From the NCBI GenBank assembly GCA_027563935.2, contig CM050450.1, positions 30,863,439 through 30,927,438 of the forward strand: DNA of 64,000 bases. Reading direction: 5' to 3'. The notes beneath the pieces were generated by a model. It was given only the letters and a program-made list of their open reading frames with translations. It did no database searches and was not told the origin of the DNA. The position numbers were made by a program, and so were the translations under genes. This document shows, one piece after another, positions 47,967-60,355 of this stretch. This stretch comes from Costus lasius. Lineage: Eukaryota > Streptophyta > Magnoliopsida > Zingiberales > Costaceae. Each line of letters begins with the position of its first letter. Position 1 is the stretch's first letter.

Positions 47967-50900
47967 ATGAACTTCAATGTGCGATCCCTACTGGAAAGGG
48001 AGAAGTTTGCTGGGCCGAACTTCTCTGACTGGTTTGGACACCTTAAGATCGTTCTTAAGGCAGAGAGGAAACTGTATGTCCTCGAGACGGCGATACCGCC
48101 GCAGCCCGCTCCGAACGCCGCAAGGGCGGTTCGGGAAGCCTATGAAAAGCACGTCAATGATAGCATTGATGTCGCTTGCCTGATGCTAGCGTCTATGACG
48201 CCACCGCTGCAGCGTCAGCATGAGGATATGTCGGCTATAGAGATTATAGCGAACCTCAAGATGCTGTATGCTGCACAGGCGAGGACAGAGCGCTACAATT
48301 TGACGAAGCTCTTCTTTCAGAGCAAACTGGCTGAAGGGAGCCCAGTGGGAGCTCACGTGCTCAAGATGATTGGGCACAAGGAAGCTCTGGAGAAACTGGG
48401 GCACACCATCAACCAGGAGCTTGCTGTGGATATTATTCTGCAGTCTCTCCCGCCTTCATTCGACGCGTTCATTATTAATTTTAATATGAACAAAATCGAT
48501 TGTACTCCGGCAGAGCTGCTGAATATGCTCCTCACTACTGAGGAGACTCTAAAGGGAAAGCCTTCGACCTCTGTCTTAATGGTTCCTTCAAGGAACAAGA
48601 AGAAGGGGAAGAAGGGCAAGACCCCTGTCAAGAGCTACAGCAAGGCTTTGAAGCAAAAGGTCAAGCGGTCCAAGGAATACAGGTGTTTCCACTGTGGCCA
48701 GCTGGGTCACTGGAAAAAGGACTGTAAAGCGCTCCAAGGAGATAAGAGGGGAAGCTTCGCTTCTGGCTCAGGTATATTCGTGACTGAGGTCATGTTTTCT
48801 TCTTCTATATCATGGGTGTTGGACACTGCATGTGGAGTTCACATTTGTTCAAATGTACAGGAACTCAAGAGAAGAAGGCAGGTGGGACAGCATGAAGTGG
48901 ACCTACGAGTTGGAAACGGGGCACGGGTTGCTGCTGTTGCTGTAGGAGACTATTTCATTTCCTTACCATCTGGACTTGTATTGGAACTAAACAGTTGTTA
49001 TTTTGTTCCCAGTATTACTATAAATATTATCTCCATTCCTGCTCTTGTCAGGAAGGGATTTTCCTTTGAATGCAATATTTCAAAGTGTATTTTGTCTTTA
49101 GATAATATTGTTTATGCAACTGGTTCAATTAGCAATGGGTTATTCATGTTGGACATGGAATGTTCGATACAGCAAATCGATATTAAGAAAGCCAAGTATG
49201 CTGATGACAGCACCTTGCTATGGCATAGTCGTTTAGGCCATATAAACGAGAAACGCATTAAGCGGTTGCATGATAATGGACTGCTGGGATCATTCTCCTA
49301 TAAGGAGATTGATACATGCAAGGCTTGTTTAATGGGTAAAATGACGAAGTCACCTTTTCCTCATAAAGGTCAAAGGGCTTCAGGTTTACTTGACCTAATA
49401 CACAGTGATGTGTGTGGGCCATTTAGTAAACATGCCAGAGGTGGCTATCAGTACTTCATTACCTTTACTGATGATTTCAGTAGGTATGGCTATGTCTTTT
49501 TAATGAGACATAAGAGTGAATCTTTTGACAAGTTCAAAGAGTTCAAGAATGAAGTACAAAATCAGTTAGGTCGAAATATCAAGGCACTTCGCTCAGATCG
49601 AGGTGGAGAATACCTAAGTCATGCGTTTACTGACTATCTGAAGGAGTGTGGGATCATCTCACAGCTCACTCCGCCAGGAACACCGCAATGGAATGGTGTG
49701 TCCGAGAGGAGAAATAGAACGTTACTTGATATGGTTCGTTCTATGATGAGTCAGGCTAATCTACCTTACTCCTTTTGGGGTTTTGCGCTGGAAACAGCTG
49801 CAAAGGTACTAAACCGAGTGCCATCCAAGGCAGTTTCTAAGACTCCATATGAGTTATGGTATGGAAAACAGCCGAGCTTGACATTTATCAGGATCTGGGG
49901 CTGCGAGGCTTATGTCAAAAAGCTCGCCTCTGGGAAACTAGAGAATAGATCTGACAAATGTATCTTTGTCGGTTACCCTAAGGAAACTAAGGGTTATTAT
50001 TTCTACGATCCCAATGAGAACAAGGTTTTTGTTGCTCGGACGGCCATATTTCTTGAGAAGGAGTTTCTTCTGCAAGAGGCTAGTGGGAGAGAAATAAAGT
50101 TGGATGAGAATCCAGAGGAAGGACAAAGTGACCAAGCACAGTTGGATGAGCCTGAGCCGGTAGAACAGGTTATTGAACAACCTGAGGCTCAAATATCACG
50201 GGAACCGCGAAGATCGGGAAGGATCCGTCGATAGCCTGAGCGCTATGACGGAGTCTACATCATTGATAATGATGAACCCCTCACTTATGCGGATGCGGTC
50301 AGTGGACCGGAGTCAGCGAGATGGCTTGAAGCTATGCGCGCCGAGATGGACTCCATGTCAGATAACCAAGTTTGGGATTTGGTTGATCCGCCTTCGGGAG
50401 TTAACCCTATAGGCTGTAAATGGATCTTCAAGAAGAAGATTGACATGGATGGTAACGTAGTTACCTATAAAGGCAGGCTTGTTGCGAAAGGTTTCAAACA
50501 AATCTACGGGATAGATTATGATGAAACTTTCTCACCTGTAGCCATGTTTAAGTCTATTCGGATTCTTTTCGCGATAGCTGCATATTATGATTATGAGATC
50601 TGGCAGATGGATGTGAAAACAGCTTTCCTGAATGGAAATCTGGATGAGGATGTGTATATGACACAACCGGAAGGTTTCACTAATCCAGCAGATCGTCATA
50701 AGATATGCAAGTTAAAGAAGTCCATTTATGGACTTAAGCAAGCATCAAGAAGCTGGAATATTCGTTTTGATGAATCAGTCACCGAATTTGGTTTCATCAA
50801 GAACGAGGATGACCCGTGTGTATATAAGAGGTTTAGTGGGAGCGTGATTACTTTCCTAGTCCTCTACGTCGATGACATCTTGATCATTGGAAATGACATT

Positions 50901-51848
50901 CCTGAAATGCATGCTGTGAAGGCATGGCTAAGGAAATGTTTCCAGATGAAAGATCTAGGAGAAGCTGCCTATGTGTTAGGTGTGAAGATCTACAGGGATA
51001 GATCTAAGAGGCTTCTCGGGCTGTGCCAGAGTACTTACATCGATAAAGTCCTGGAGAGATTTCATTTAGAGAATTCTAAACGAGGATATCTTCCAGTCAG
51101 ACATGGTCTGAATCTTTCAAAGAGTCAGTGTCCACAAACACAGACTGAGAAAGATGAAATGGACAATACGCCTTATGCTTCGGCTATTGGTTCCATTATG
51201 TATGCGATGTTGTGTACTCGCCCAGACGTCGCTTACGGGTTAAGCGTGACCAGTCGTTTTCAAAGTAATCCAGGTTTGGCGCACTGGATTGCAGTCAAGA
51301 ACATCCTAAAATATCTGCGGAGGACCAAAGATATGTTCTTGATATATGGTGGTCAGGAAGAACTCAGTATAGAGGGATATACTGACGCTTCGTTCCAGTC
51401 TGACCAGGATGATTTCCGATCGCAATCAGGCTATGTTTTTAGCTTGAATGGAGGAGCAGTGGTGTGGAAGAGTTTCAAACAGTCAACTGTTGCTGATTCC
51501 ACAACAGAAGCCGAGTATGTTGCAGCCTCGGAAGCATCCAAGGAGGCAGTGTGGATTCGTAAGTTCGTGAGAGAACTTGGTGTTGTTCCTTCGAGTGCAG
51601 ATCCTTTGGTTATCTTCTGTGATAACACTGGAGCAATCGCACAAGCAAAGGAACCACGGTCGCACCAGAAGTCCAAGCACATACAGAGACGGTTTCATTT
51701 GATCAGGGAGATCATAGATCGTGGCGAGATCAAAATCTGCAAGGTTCATACAGATGACAATCTGGCAGACCCGCTTACCAAGCCTCTGGCGCAGCAGAAG
51801 CATGAGAAGCACTGTAATAACATGGGTTTGAGATTTCTCAACCATTAG
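47967..51848 (+). pseudogene. gag-pol: C3 copia gag-pol with single in-frame TAG
   Basis: The frame is the same length class as C2 (47967 to 51848) with every domain in order: gag, zinc knuckle CFHCGQLGHWKKDC, protease WVLDTACG, integrase, RT (LYVDDILI), RNase H. The only lesion seen is TAG at 50232-50234, codon 756, where C2 has CAG. It falls in the linker after integrase, within the basic run RRSGRIRR, so gag, protease and integrase would still be made but RT and RNase H would not. One C-to-T change explains it. The surrounding frame is otherwise open on both sides. Confidence 0.95.
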
Positions 51849-51868
51849 ATTAAGTGCAAGTGGGAGAT

Positions 51869-53565
51869 TGTTGGGGTATGCCCTTAAGGCTAATGTTTGA
51901 GGCCATGGGAATGTATCAGTATCATGTAATAAACTGTTATGTTTATAAAGGCATGGTTATTATTCAGTTGTTTACATTGTCTGCTGCAATATATGTTCTT
52001 CTGAATAATGTCTCAAAGCTGTTCAGCTAGGCTGACATGCTATAAGTCCTTAGTCGAGATATCTTGGTGAACATGAGACAGCCTTGATATGGTTGAGACT
52101 AATATGTGTTCTAATCTTATAGGATGCTTCGAGCATGGAATAAGATGTAGACTCATGGGTACAATGGATGTACTGGACAGACCCTACTAGGATGTTCAAT
52201 TGTTTGTCACAATGTGAATATTCCTTGAATATGACAAGTGGCACATTTCCTCTGACTTGAGATCGCTTGTGTTTTCTGAATGATGATTGTCATCATTTTG
52301 AGGTAGTTCAATATCATTTGAAACATAATGGTTATAGACTATCTTGGATGGTGAGCTTGAATCAGGTTAGGGCACTAGTGATAGACATAGGATTGCCGTC
52401 TCCTTGTTTAAGGAGTGTGATGTTCTAAAGGGGCCCCTTGGATGAGATGATTGAGAGAGTGTATGGCCATACCCAGGTGACAGTGTTCATCTGTTCTAAT
52501 CATGCTCATCATATTGGAGTTACAAGCTTGACAGGCTTGTCCAATAAGAACATCCAGTGGCAAAGGAAATATGTATGCTTTGTGAGTTGATTCACACTTG
52601 TGCTGTATTTTGGGTGTAGTCTTGGAAGACTCTTTTCTTTATATCGGGAGACAGTGATGTGTTGCTAGATACCCCTCACTGATCGTGATAATGAGAATTA
52701 TCGTTACCGACATTTAAAGAAAACCCTCAGGGTCGCACAATTTGATGATATGGCTTACTTAAGTTAGATCGTGTGGACTGAATTGTTTGGGTTCAGTTTA
52801 AAGGGATTTAATCTCTGATCGTAAGTGAGATCTGGTCTGATCATGTTTGATTGATTAGGGCATTAGATCGGTAAGCTTTGATCGAGAGATTGGATGCTAG
52901 ATTGGTCAGATCAGGAGCATCAAAGAGATCGACGGTTAGATCTGGAGCCTTAGGGTTTAATTTGATCTAAGCCTTGTCGCTTGGCTTATTTGGTTTTTGG
53001 ACCGAACCAACATGAACCGGCTCATGGATGAGCGCATGGTTCAAGGGTGAAGTGAGTTGCGATTGGGGTAAACCCATGACCGCAAGTGGTGAAGTGGTAT
53101 GCTATTTTTAGATAGCACTTCCCTACGTGACCACGACTCACGATTCACGCCTTTCTCTTCTTGTCGTTTGACGCTCATCTCTCGCGGAAGAGCATCCATC
53201 TCTCGGGGGTTTTTTCCATTCGAGAAAGAGAGAGGTTGACGAAAATAAGGAGGAAGAAAATCGCCAAGCAAAGAAGATCTCCTTCCCTTCCATTCGAGAA
53301 GAACACCTTGACGCCTTGCTAGCACAAGGAGCATCAAGGAGTAGGCACATCTTTCATCTTGTGTGCGTATCTTCAGGAGGAGAGCGGCATCACTCTCTGC
53401 TTCCAAGGCGCCATCTAGAAATGGCTATGGTATGGTTCTATCTCATCTATGCAATCGGTTTTGTTAATCATATAACATGAAAGATCCTAAGAAGCCCTCT
53501 CCGCTGCGTTCTCCCTTAATATGCGCCTCACTTGGGTTTCGCCCCCCCTTATCTGGGGACCTTCA
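51869..53565 (+). repeat. C3 3' LTR
   Basis: This is the 1,697 bp partner of 44450-46146, offset 7,419 bases. It is followed by TSD CTTGT. Confidence 0.95.
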
Positions 53566-54733
53566 CTTGTTGCATTTTCTGTTATGGCATGTTATGAAAA
53601 ACTACTTTTCTTGTTGGATGTCTGGAAGAGGATATCCATATGGAAATAGCCAGTGTTTTCATATAGTGGCCATAAAGATATGCATGGTCTTATGCAAGCA
53701 TGTTAAAAGAGCTTGTGTTTACAAGAAGATCAGTGGGAGCACCATAATAGTTCTTGTTCTAGATGATTGATGATATTCTCCTCACATGAAATGACATCCC
53801 AGCTCTTCACGCGGTGAAGTCAAGGATTGAGAAGTATTTCGAGAAGAATGATCTAGGGAATGATGCCTACTTCATAGGCATGAGGATCTATAGATAGAGA
53901 TCTAAGAAATTCATTACCCTTTAGTCAATCTATGATCATCCAAGAGTTTCTGGAGAGGTTTATATTAGATGATTCCAAATATTGATACCTTCCAGAGAGA
54001 TATGGTCTGACTCTCATGAGGATGTTGTGTCCTATGACACAGCTAGAGAGTAATAACATGAGTCTAAAATCCTGATACATGGTGTATAGGATGGATCATG
54101 TTTTGTGTAACATACACAAGACCATTTGTGGCAAATGCTTGGAGCATAGCCAGTAAGTTTCAATCAGATCCTAGTGTTTGACACTGGATAGCTGTGAAAG
54201 CAATCCTTATATCTACTTGGGAAGTATAAAGGATTGAAGTCTAGTCTATGATAGACCGGAAGAATTTTACGTACAAGGGTACACTGATACTTCGTTCCAG
54301 TCTTATGACCACCGCCAGGATTTGCGCTTTGCCTTGTTGTGGTGTTGTATGCTGAAAGAGCATTATGCAAACCATAGTGGCAAAATTCTATAATTAAGGC
54401 TAAGTACATTGCAGCTTCTTGTGGCAGCCAAGGAAGCAGCTTCATTCATTTGAACTTGATTTAGTTCCTGGTGCTTGATGGTCCAGTATAGTTCTTACTG
54501 GGGCCATAGTATAAGTGAAGGAACTTAGTGCTCAAGTATGTACTGCAGCATATCTTCTGATCTTAGAGATCATGGATAAGGATGATGATCAAATTTGTTA
54601 AAATAAACACAGATAGCAATCTAGAGAAACCCACTGACATAGCCTCTGGCGCAGCAGAATCTAAATGGGTCATACTAGAGACATTGGAACTGACCAACAT
54701 CAGTTGCCCTTGGTCTTAGTGCAAGTGGGAGAT
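53566..54733 (+). pseudogene. C1 RT and RNase H remnants
   Basis: This is the last internal block of C1. It contains an RT relic at 53715-53780 (VYKKISGSTIIVLVLDD followed by a stop, matching VYKRFSGS..LYVDD), downstream RT relics (YFIGMRIYR at about 53868-53894), and RNase H relics (GYTDTSFQS at 54280-54305, KYIAAS at about 54398-54415). The end (CCTCTGGCGCAGCAG, near 54643) matches the family 2 C-terminus, and a polypurine tract precedes the LTR. Many stops and shifts make it non-functional. From 53848 it is repeated at 61683-62568. Confidence 0.82.
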
Positions 54734-54769
54734 TGTTGGTGTATATGCCCTGCAGACCAATGTATGGAC
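54734..54769 (+). mobile_element. C1 3' LTR, first 36 bases
   Basis: TGTTGGTGTATATGCCC directly follows the polypurine tract and matches the start of the C1 5' LTR. It is interrupted at 54770 by R3. The rest of the LTR is not in the window. Confidence 0.85.
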
Positions 54770-56441
54770 TGAAAGTGGGGCGAAACCCTAATATGCGCAG
54801 ATTAAAATTTTGCATAGCGGAAGCTAGGGTTTCTAAGGATCGATTAGCATGAATATATGATCAACTTGTAAAACTTGTATAGATCAAAATAGAGATCATA
54901 CCAATGCCATTTCTTGGATGGCGACTTGGAAGCAAAGAAGCGTGTGCTTCTTCTCCAAAGGAACCGCACACAAGGTGATTGATGGCTTCTCCTTGGCGTT
55001 CGTTGTGCTAGCAAAGATCCAAGGTCTCCTGATCGCGTGAAGGTGATTAGAGATGATGTGTTTTTCTTGTCCGAACTCTCCTTGGCGTGAAAAAAAAACC
55101 ACACGAGAGAGGAGGCGTCGAGAGGAAGAGGCCAGAGACGAGAATAGCGCCAATGCCACGAACGTAGAGGCGTGAACTATTTTGGAAAGCATGACTTCCA
55201 AAAATAGTAAGCCCTCAACGTGTGATGCGTTCACTCCAAGTGAACCATCGCATTTTCCTCTCCCATTGAACCATGCACTCACTATGATGAGCCGGTTCAA
55301 TTACATTTGGTTCAAAGACCAAATTAAGCCAAGCCTTGGTCTAGATCATATAAAACCAAAAGGTTCAAGATCTAACCATTCATCTCTTGATGATCTTGAT
55401 CTCATCGATCTAGCATCATTTCTTTTGATCGAAGCTTACCGATCTCAAGCCCTAATCAATCAAACATGATCAGACTAGATCTCACTTACAATCAGAGTTT
55501 AAACTCCTTTAAACTGAACCAAAACAATTCAGTCCACACGATCTGACATAAGTAAGCCATATCATCAAATTGTGCGACCCTAAGGGTTTCCTATAAATGT
55601 CGGTAACGATAACTTACGTTATCACGAACAGAGAGGGGTATCTAGCAACACATCACTGTCTCCCGATATAAAGGAAAGAGTCTTCCAAGACTACACCCAA
55701 ACCACAGCACAAGTGTGAACCCAAGTCACTAGACATATGTGTTTCCTTTGCCACTGGATGTTCTTATTGGACAAGCGTGTCAAGCCTGTAATTCCAATAT
55801 GATGAGAATGATTAGATCAGATGAACATAGTCATCTGGGTATGGCCATACACTTTCTCAACCATCTCATCCAGGGGGCCCCTATAGAACATCACACTCCA
55901 AACAAGGAGACGGCAATCCTATATCTATCACTAGTGCCCTAACATGACTCATGCTCACTATCCAAGATAGTCTATAACCATTATGTTTCAAATGATATTG
56001 AACTACCTCAAGACAATGCCAATCATCATTCAGAAACACAAGTGATCTCAAGTCAGAGGAAGTATGCCACTTGTTAGCATATAAGGATTATTCACATTGT
56101 GACAAGCAATTGAATATCTTAAGTAGGGTCTGTCCAGTACATCCAATGTACCCATGAGTCTACATCTTATTCCATGCTCGAAGCATCCTATAAGATTAGA
56201 ACACATATTAGTCTCAATCATATCAAGGCTGTCTCATGTTCACCAAGATATCTCGACTAAGGACAATACTGCATGTCAGCCAAGCTGAACAGCATTGAGA
56301 CATTATTCAGAAGTATACATATGGCAGCAGATAATGCAACAACCTGAATAACAACCATTGCCTTTATAAACATTGAGTTTATACATGATACTGACAAAAA
56401 CCCAAGGCCTCAAACATTAGCCTTAAGGGCATACCCCAATA
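54770..56441 (-). repeat. R3 3' LTR
   Basis: This 1,672 bp LTR reads TGAAAGTGGGG at 54770. Its other end at 56441 reads CCCCAATA instead of CCCCAACA, so the terminal TG of the LTR has mutated to TA in element sense. It resembles 62605 onward. Confidence 0.9.
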
Positions 56442-56461
56442 ATCTCCCACTTGCACTTAAT

Positions 56462-59400
56462 CTAATGGTTGAGAAATCTCAAACCCATATTATTACAGTG
56501 CTTCTCATGCTTCTGCTGCGCCAGAGGCTTTGTAAGCGGGTCAGCTAGATTATCATCTGTATGAACCTTGCAGATCTTGATCTCTCCTCGATCAATGATC
56601 TCCCGGATCAAGTGAAACCTTCTCTGTATGTGCTTGGACTTCTGGTGCGACCGTGGTTCCTTTGCTTGTGCTATTGCTCCAGTCTTATCACAGAAGATAA
56701 CCAAAGGATCTGCACTCGAAGGAATAACACCAAGTTCCTGAACGAACTTACGAATCCACACTGCCTCCTTGGATGCTTCCGAGGCTGCAACATACTCGGC
56801 TTCTGTTGTGGAATCAGCAACAATAGATTGTTTGAAACTTTTCCACACCACTGCTCCTCCATTCAAGCTAAAAACATAGCCTGATTGTGATCGGAAATCA
56901 TCCTGGTCAGATTGGAACGAAGCGTCAGTATATCCTTCAATACTGAGTTCTTCCTGACCTCCATAAATCAAGAACATATCTTTGGTCCTCCGAAGATATT
57001 TTAAAATGTTCTTGACCGCAATCCAGTGTGCCTTTCCTGGATTACTTTGGAATCGACTGGTCATGGTTAACCCGTAAGCGACGTCTGGGCGAGTACACAA
57101 CATCGCATACATAATGGACCCAATAGCCGAAGCATAAGGCGTATTGTCCATTTCATCTTTCTCAGTCTGTGTTTGTGGACACTAACTCTTTGAAAGATTC
57201 AGACCATGTCTGACTGGAAGATATCCTCTTTTAGAATTTTCTAAATGGAATCTCTCCAGGACTTTATCGATGTAAGTACTCTGGCACAGCTCGAGAAGCC
57301 TCTTAGATCTATCTCTGTAGATCTTCACACCTAATACATAGGCTGCTTCTCCTAAATCTTTCATCTGGAAACATTTTCTTAACCATGCCTTGACGGCATT
57401 CAGTTCAGGAATATCGTTTCCAATAATTAAGATATCATCGACGTAGAGGACTAGGAAAGTAATCACGCTCCCACTAAACCTCTTATATACACACGGGTCA
57501 TCTTCATTTTTGATGAAACCAAATTCACAGATTGATTCATCAAAACGAATATTCCAGCTTATCGATGCTTGTTTAAGTCCATAAATGGACTTCTTTAATT
57601 TGCATATTTTATGACAATCTGATGGATTGATGAAACCTTCAGGTTGTGTCATATACACATCCTCTTCTAGTTTTCCATTTAGGAAAGCGGTCTTCACATC
57701 CATCTGCCAGATCTCATAATCATAATATGCAGCTATCGCGAGAATAATCCGAATAGACTTGAACATGGCTACAGGAGAGAAAGTTTCATCATAATCTATC
57801 CCGTAGATTTGTTTGAAACCTTTCGCAACTAGCCTGCCTTTATAGGTAACCACGTTACCATCCATGTCAATCTTCTTCTTGAAGATCCATTTATAGCCTA
57901 TAGGGATTACTCCCGGAGGCGGATCAACCAAATCCCAGACTTGATTATCTGACATGGAGTCCATCTCGGCTCACATAGCTTCAAGCCATCTCGCTGATTC
58001 CGGTCCACTGACCACATCCGCATAAGTGAGGGGTTCATCATCAATGATGTAGACTCCGTCATAGCGCTCAGGCTGTCGACGGATCCTTCCCGATCTTCGC
58101 GGTTCCCGTGATATCTGAGCCTCAGGTTGTTCAGTAACCTGTTCTATTGGCTCAGGCTCATCCAACTGTGCTTGACTACTTTGTCCTTCCTCTGGATTCT
58201 CATCCAGCTTTATTTCTCTCCCACTGGCCTCTTGCAGAAGAAATTCCTTCTCAAGAAAAATAGCCGTGCGAGCAACAAATACTTTGTTCTCTTTGGGATC
58301 GTAGAAATAATAACCCTTAGTTTCTTTAGGGTAACCGACAAAGATACATTTATCTGATCTGCTCTCCAGTTTCCCAGAGGCGAGCTTTTTGACATAAGCC
58401 TCGCAACCCCAGATTTTAATAAATGTCAAGCTCGGCTGTTTCCCATACCATAACTCATATGGAGTCTTTGAAACGGCCTTGGATGGCACTCGGTTTAGCA
58501 CCTTTGCAGCTGTTTCCAGTGCAAATCCACAAAAGGAGTAAGGTAGAGTAGCCTGACTCATCATAGAACAAACCATATCCAGTAAGGTTCTATTTCTCCT
58601 CTCGGACACACCATTCCATTGCGGTGTTCCTGGCGGAGTGAGCTGTGAGATAATCCCACACTCCTTCAGATAGTCAGTAAACTCTCGACTCAAGTATTCT
58701 CCACCTCGATCTGAACGAAGTGCCTTGATATTTCGGCCTAGCTGATTTTGTACTTCATTTTTGAACTCTTTGAACTTATCAAAAGATTCACTCTTATGTC
58801 TCATTAGATAGACATAACCATACCTACTGAAATCATCAGTTAAGGTAATGAAGTATGAATATCCACCTCTGGCATGTTTACTAAATGGCCCACATACATC
58901 ACTGTGAATGAGGTCAAGTAAACCTGAAGCCCTTTGTCCTTTATTAGAAAAAGGAGACTTCATCATTTTACCCATTAAACAAGCTTTGCATGTATCAAGT
59001 TCCTCATAGGAGAATGATCCCAGCAGTCCATGGTCATGCAACCGCTTAATGCGCTTCTTGTTAATGTGGCCTAAACGACTATGCCATAGCAAGGTGCTGT
59101 CATCAGCATACTTGGCTTTCTTATTATCAATTTGTTGTATAGAACATTCCATGTCCAACATGAATAACCCATTGTTAATTGACCCAGTAGCATAAACAAT
59201 ATTATCAAAAGAAATACAACACTTTAAAGTTTTGCATTCAAAGGAAAACCCTTTCCTGACAAGAGCAGGAATAGAGATAATATTCTTAGTTATGCTCGGT
59301 ACAAAATAACAATTGTCCAGTTCTAATACATAACCAGATGGTAAAGAGATGTAATATTGTCCTACAGCAACAGCAGCAACCCGTGCCCCATTTCCAACTC

Positions 59401-60355
59401 GTAGGTCCACCTCATGCTGTCCCACCTGTCTTCTTCTCTTGAGTTCCTGTACATTTGAACAAATGTGAACTCCACATGCAGTGTCCAACACCCATGAAAT
59501 AGAAGAAGAAGAAGATACCATGACTTCAGTCACGAAAATACCTGAGCCAGAAGCGAAAGGCTTGCTTCCCTTCTTATCTCCTTGGAGCGCTTTACAGTCC
59601 ATCTTCCAGTGACCCAGCTGGCCACAATGGAAACATCTGTATTCCTTCGACCGCTTGATCTTTTGTTTCAGAGCCTTGTTGTAGCTCTTGACAGGGGCTT
59701 TGCCCTTCTTCCCCTTCTTCTTGTTCCTGGAAGGAATCATCAAGACAGAGGATGAAGGCTTTCCCTTTTCAAGAGTCTGCTCTGTAGTATAGAGCATGTT
59801 CAGTAACTCTGCCGGGGTACAGTCGATCTTGTTCATATTAAAATTAATGATGAACGGATCGAAAGAGGCCGGGAGAGACTACAGGATAATGTCTACAACA
59901 AGCTCCTGATTGATGGTGTGACCCAGTTTCTCTAGAGCCTCCTTGTACCCAATCATCTTGAGTACGTGAGCTCCCACTGGACTCCCTTCAGTCAGTTTGC
60001 TCTGAAAGAAAAGTTTTGTCAAGTTATAGCGTTCAGTCCTTGCCTGTGCAGCATACAGCATCTTGAGATTTGCTATAATTTCAATAGCAGATAAATCCTC
60101 ATGCTGACGCTGAAGCTCTGGCGTCATAGACGCAAGCATAAGGCAAGCGACATAAATGCTATCATTGACATGCTTCTCATAAGCATCCCGAACCGCCCTT
60201 GCGGCGTTCGCAGCGGGTTGAGGCGGTATTGCCGTCTCAAGGACATACAGTTTCCTCTCAGCCTTAAGAACAATCTTAAGGTGTCCGTACCAGTCTGAGA
60301 AGTTTGGCCCAGCAAACTTCTCCCTTTCCAGTAAGGATCGCACATTGAACGCTGT
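56462..60355 (-). pseudogene. gag-pol: R3 copia gag-pol, broken
   Basis: Domains match C2 in order: gag, zinc knuckle CFHCGQLGHWKMDC, protease WVLDTACG, integrase (HSDVCG, SDRGGEY, SERRNR), RT (LYVDDILI), RNase H. Lesions are: start codon ATG changed to ACA (60353-60355), TAG at 59879-59881 in gag, TGA at 57971-57973 before RT and TAG at 57182-57184 near the RT end. All keep one reading frame. The TGA is at the same codon as in R1 (5250-5252). Gag has small differences from C2, such as LEKGKPSSSV. The open stretches 57971-59836 and 56462-57151 are pieces of this one gene. Confidence 0.94.

Larger units (their letters stand above)
44450..53565 (+). mobile_element. C3: copia family 2 element, one nonsense codon
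   Basis: C3 is a 9,116 bp element with two 1,697 bp LTRs, primer site, full-length leader, gag-pol with one in-frame TAG, polypurine tract and perfect TSD. By eye the LTRs differ at two sites (44947/52366, 45019/52438), so the insertion is young. It sits in the RT region of C1. Confidence 0.96.
29808..54769 (+). mobile_element. C1: copia family 1 element, decayed, split by C2 and C3
   Basis: C1 runs from the LTR start TGTTGGTGTATAC at 29808. Its own DNA is 29808-33799, 42600-44449 and 53566-54769. It has a full 5' LTR, primer site, leader, remnants of gag, protease, integrase, RT and RNase H, a polypurine tract and the first 36 bases of the 3' LTR, which R3 interrupts at 54770. Removing C2 and C3 with one TSD copy each rejoins the C1 reading order. 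The left flank is TCATA at 29803-29807; its partner is outside the window. C1 is related to family 2 but clearly diverged. Confidence 0.9.

Noticed and set aside
50232..50234. Deliberate stop-codon readthrough in C3
   Set aside because: Sister copies have CAG at this codon; a single point mutation is simpler.
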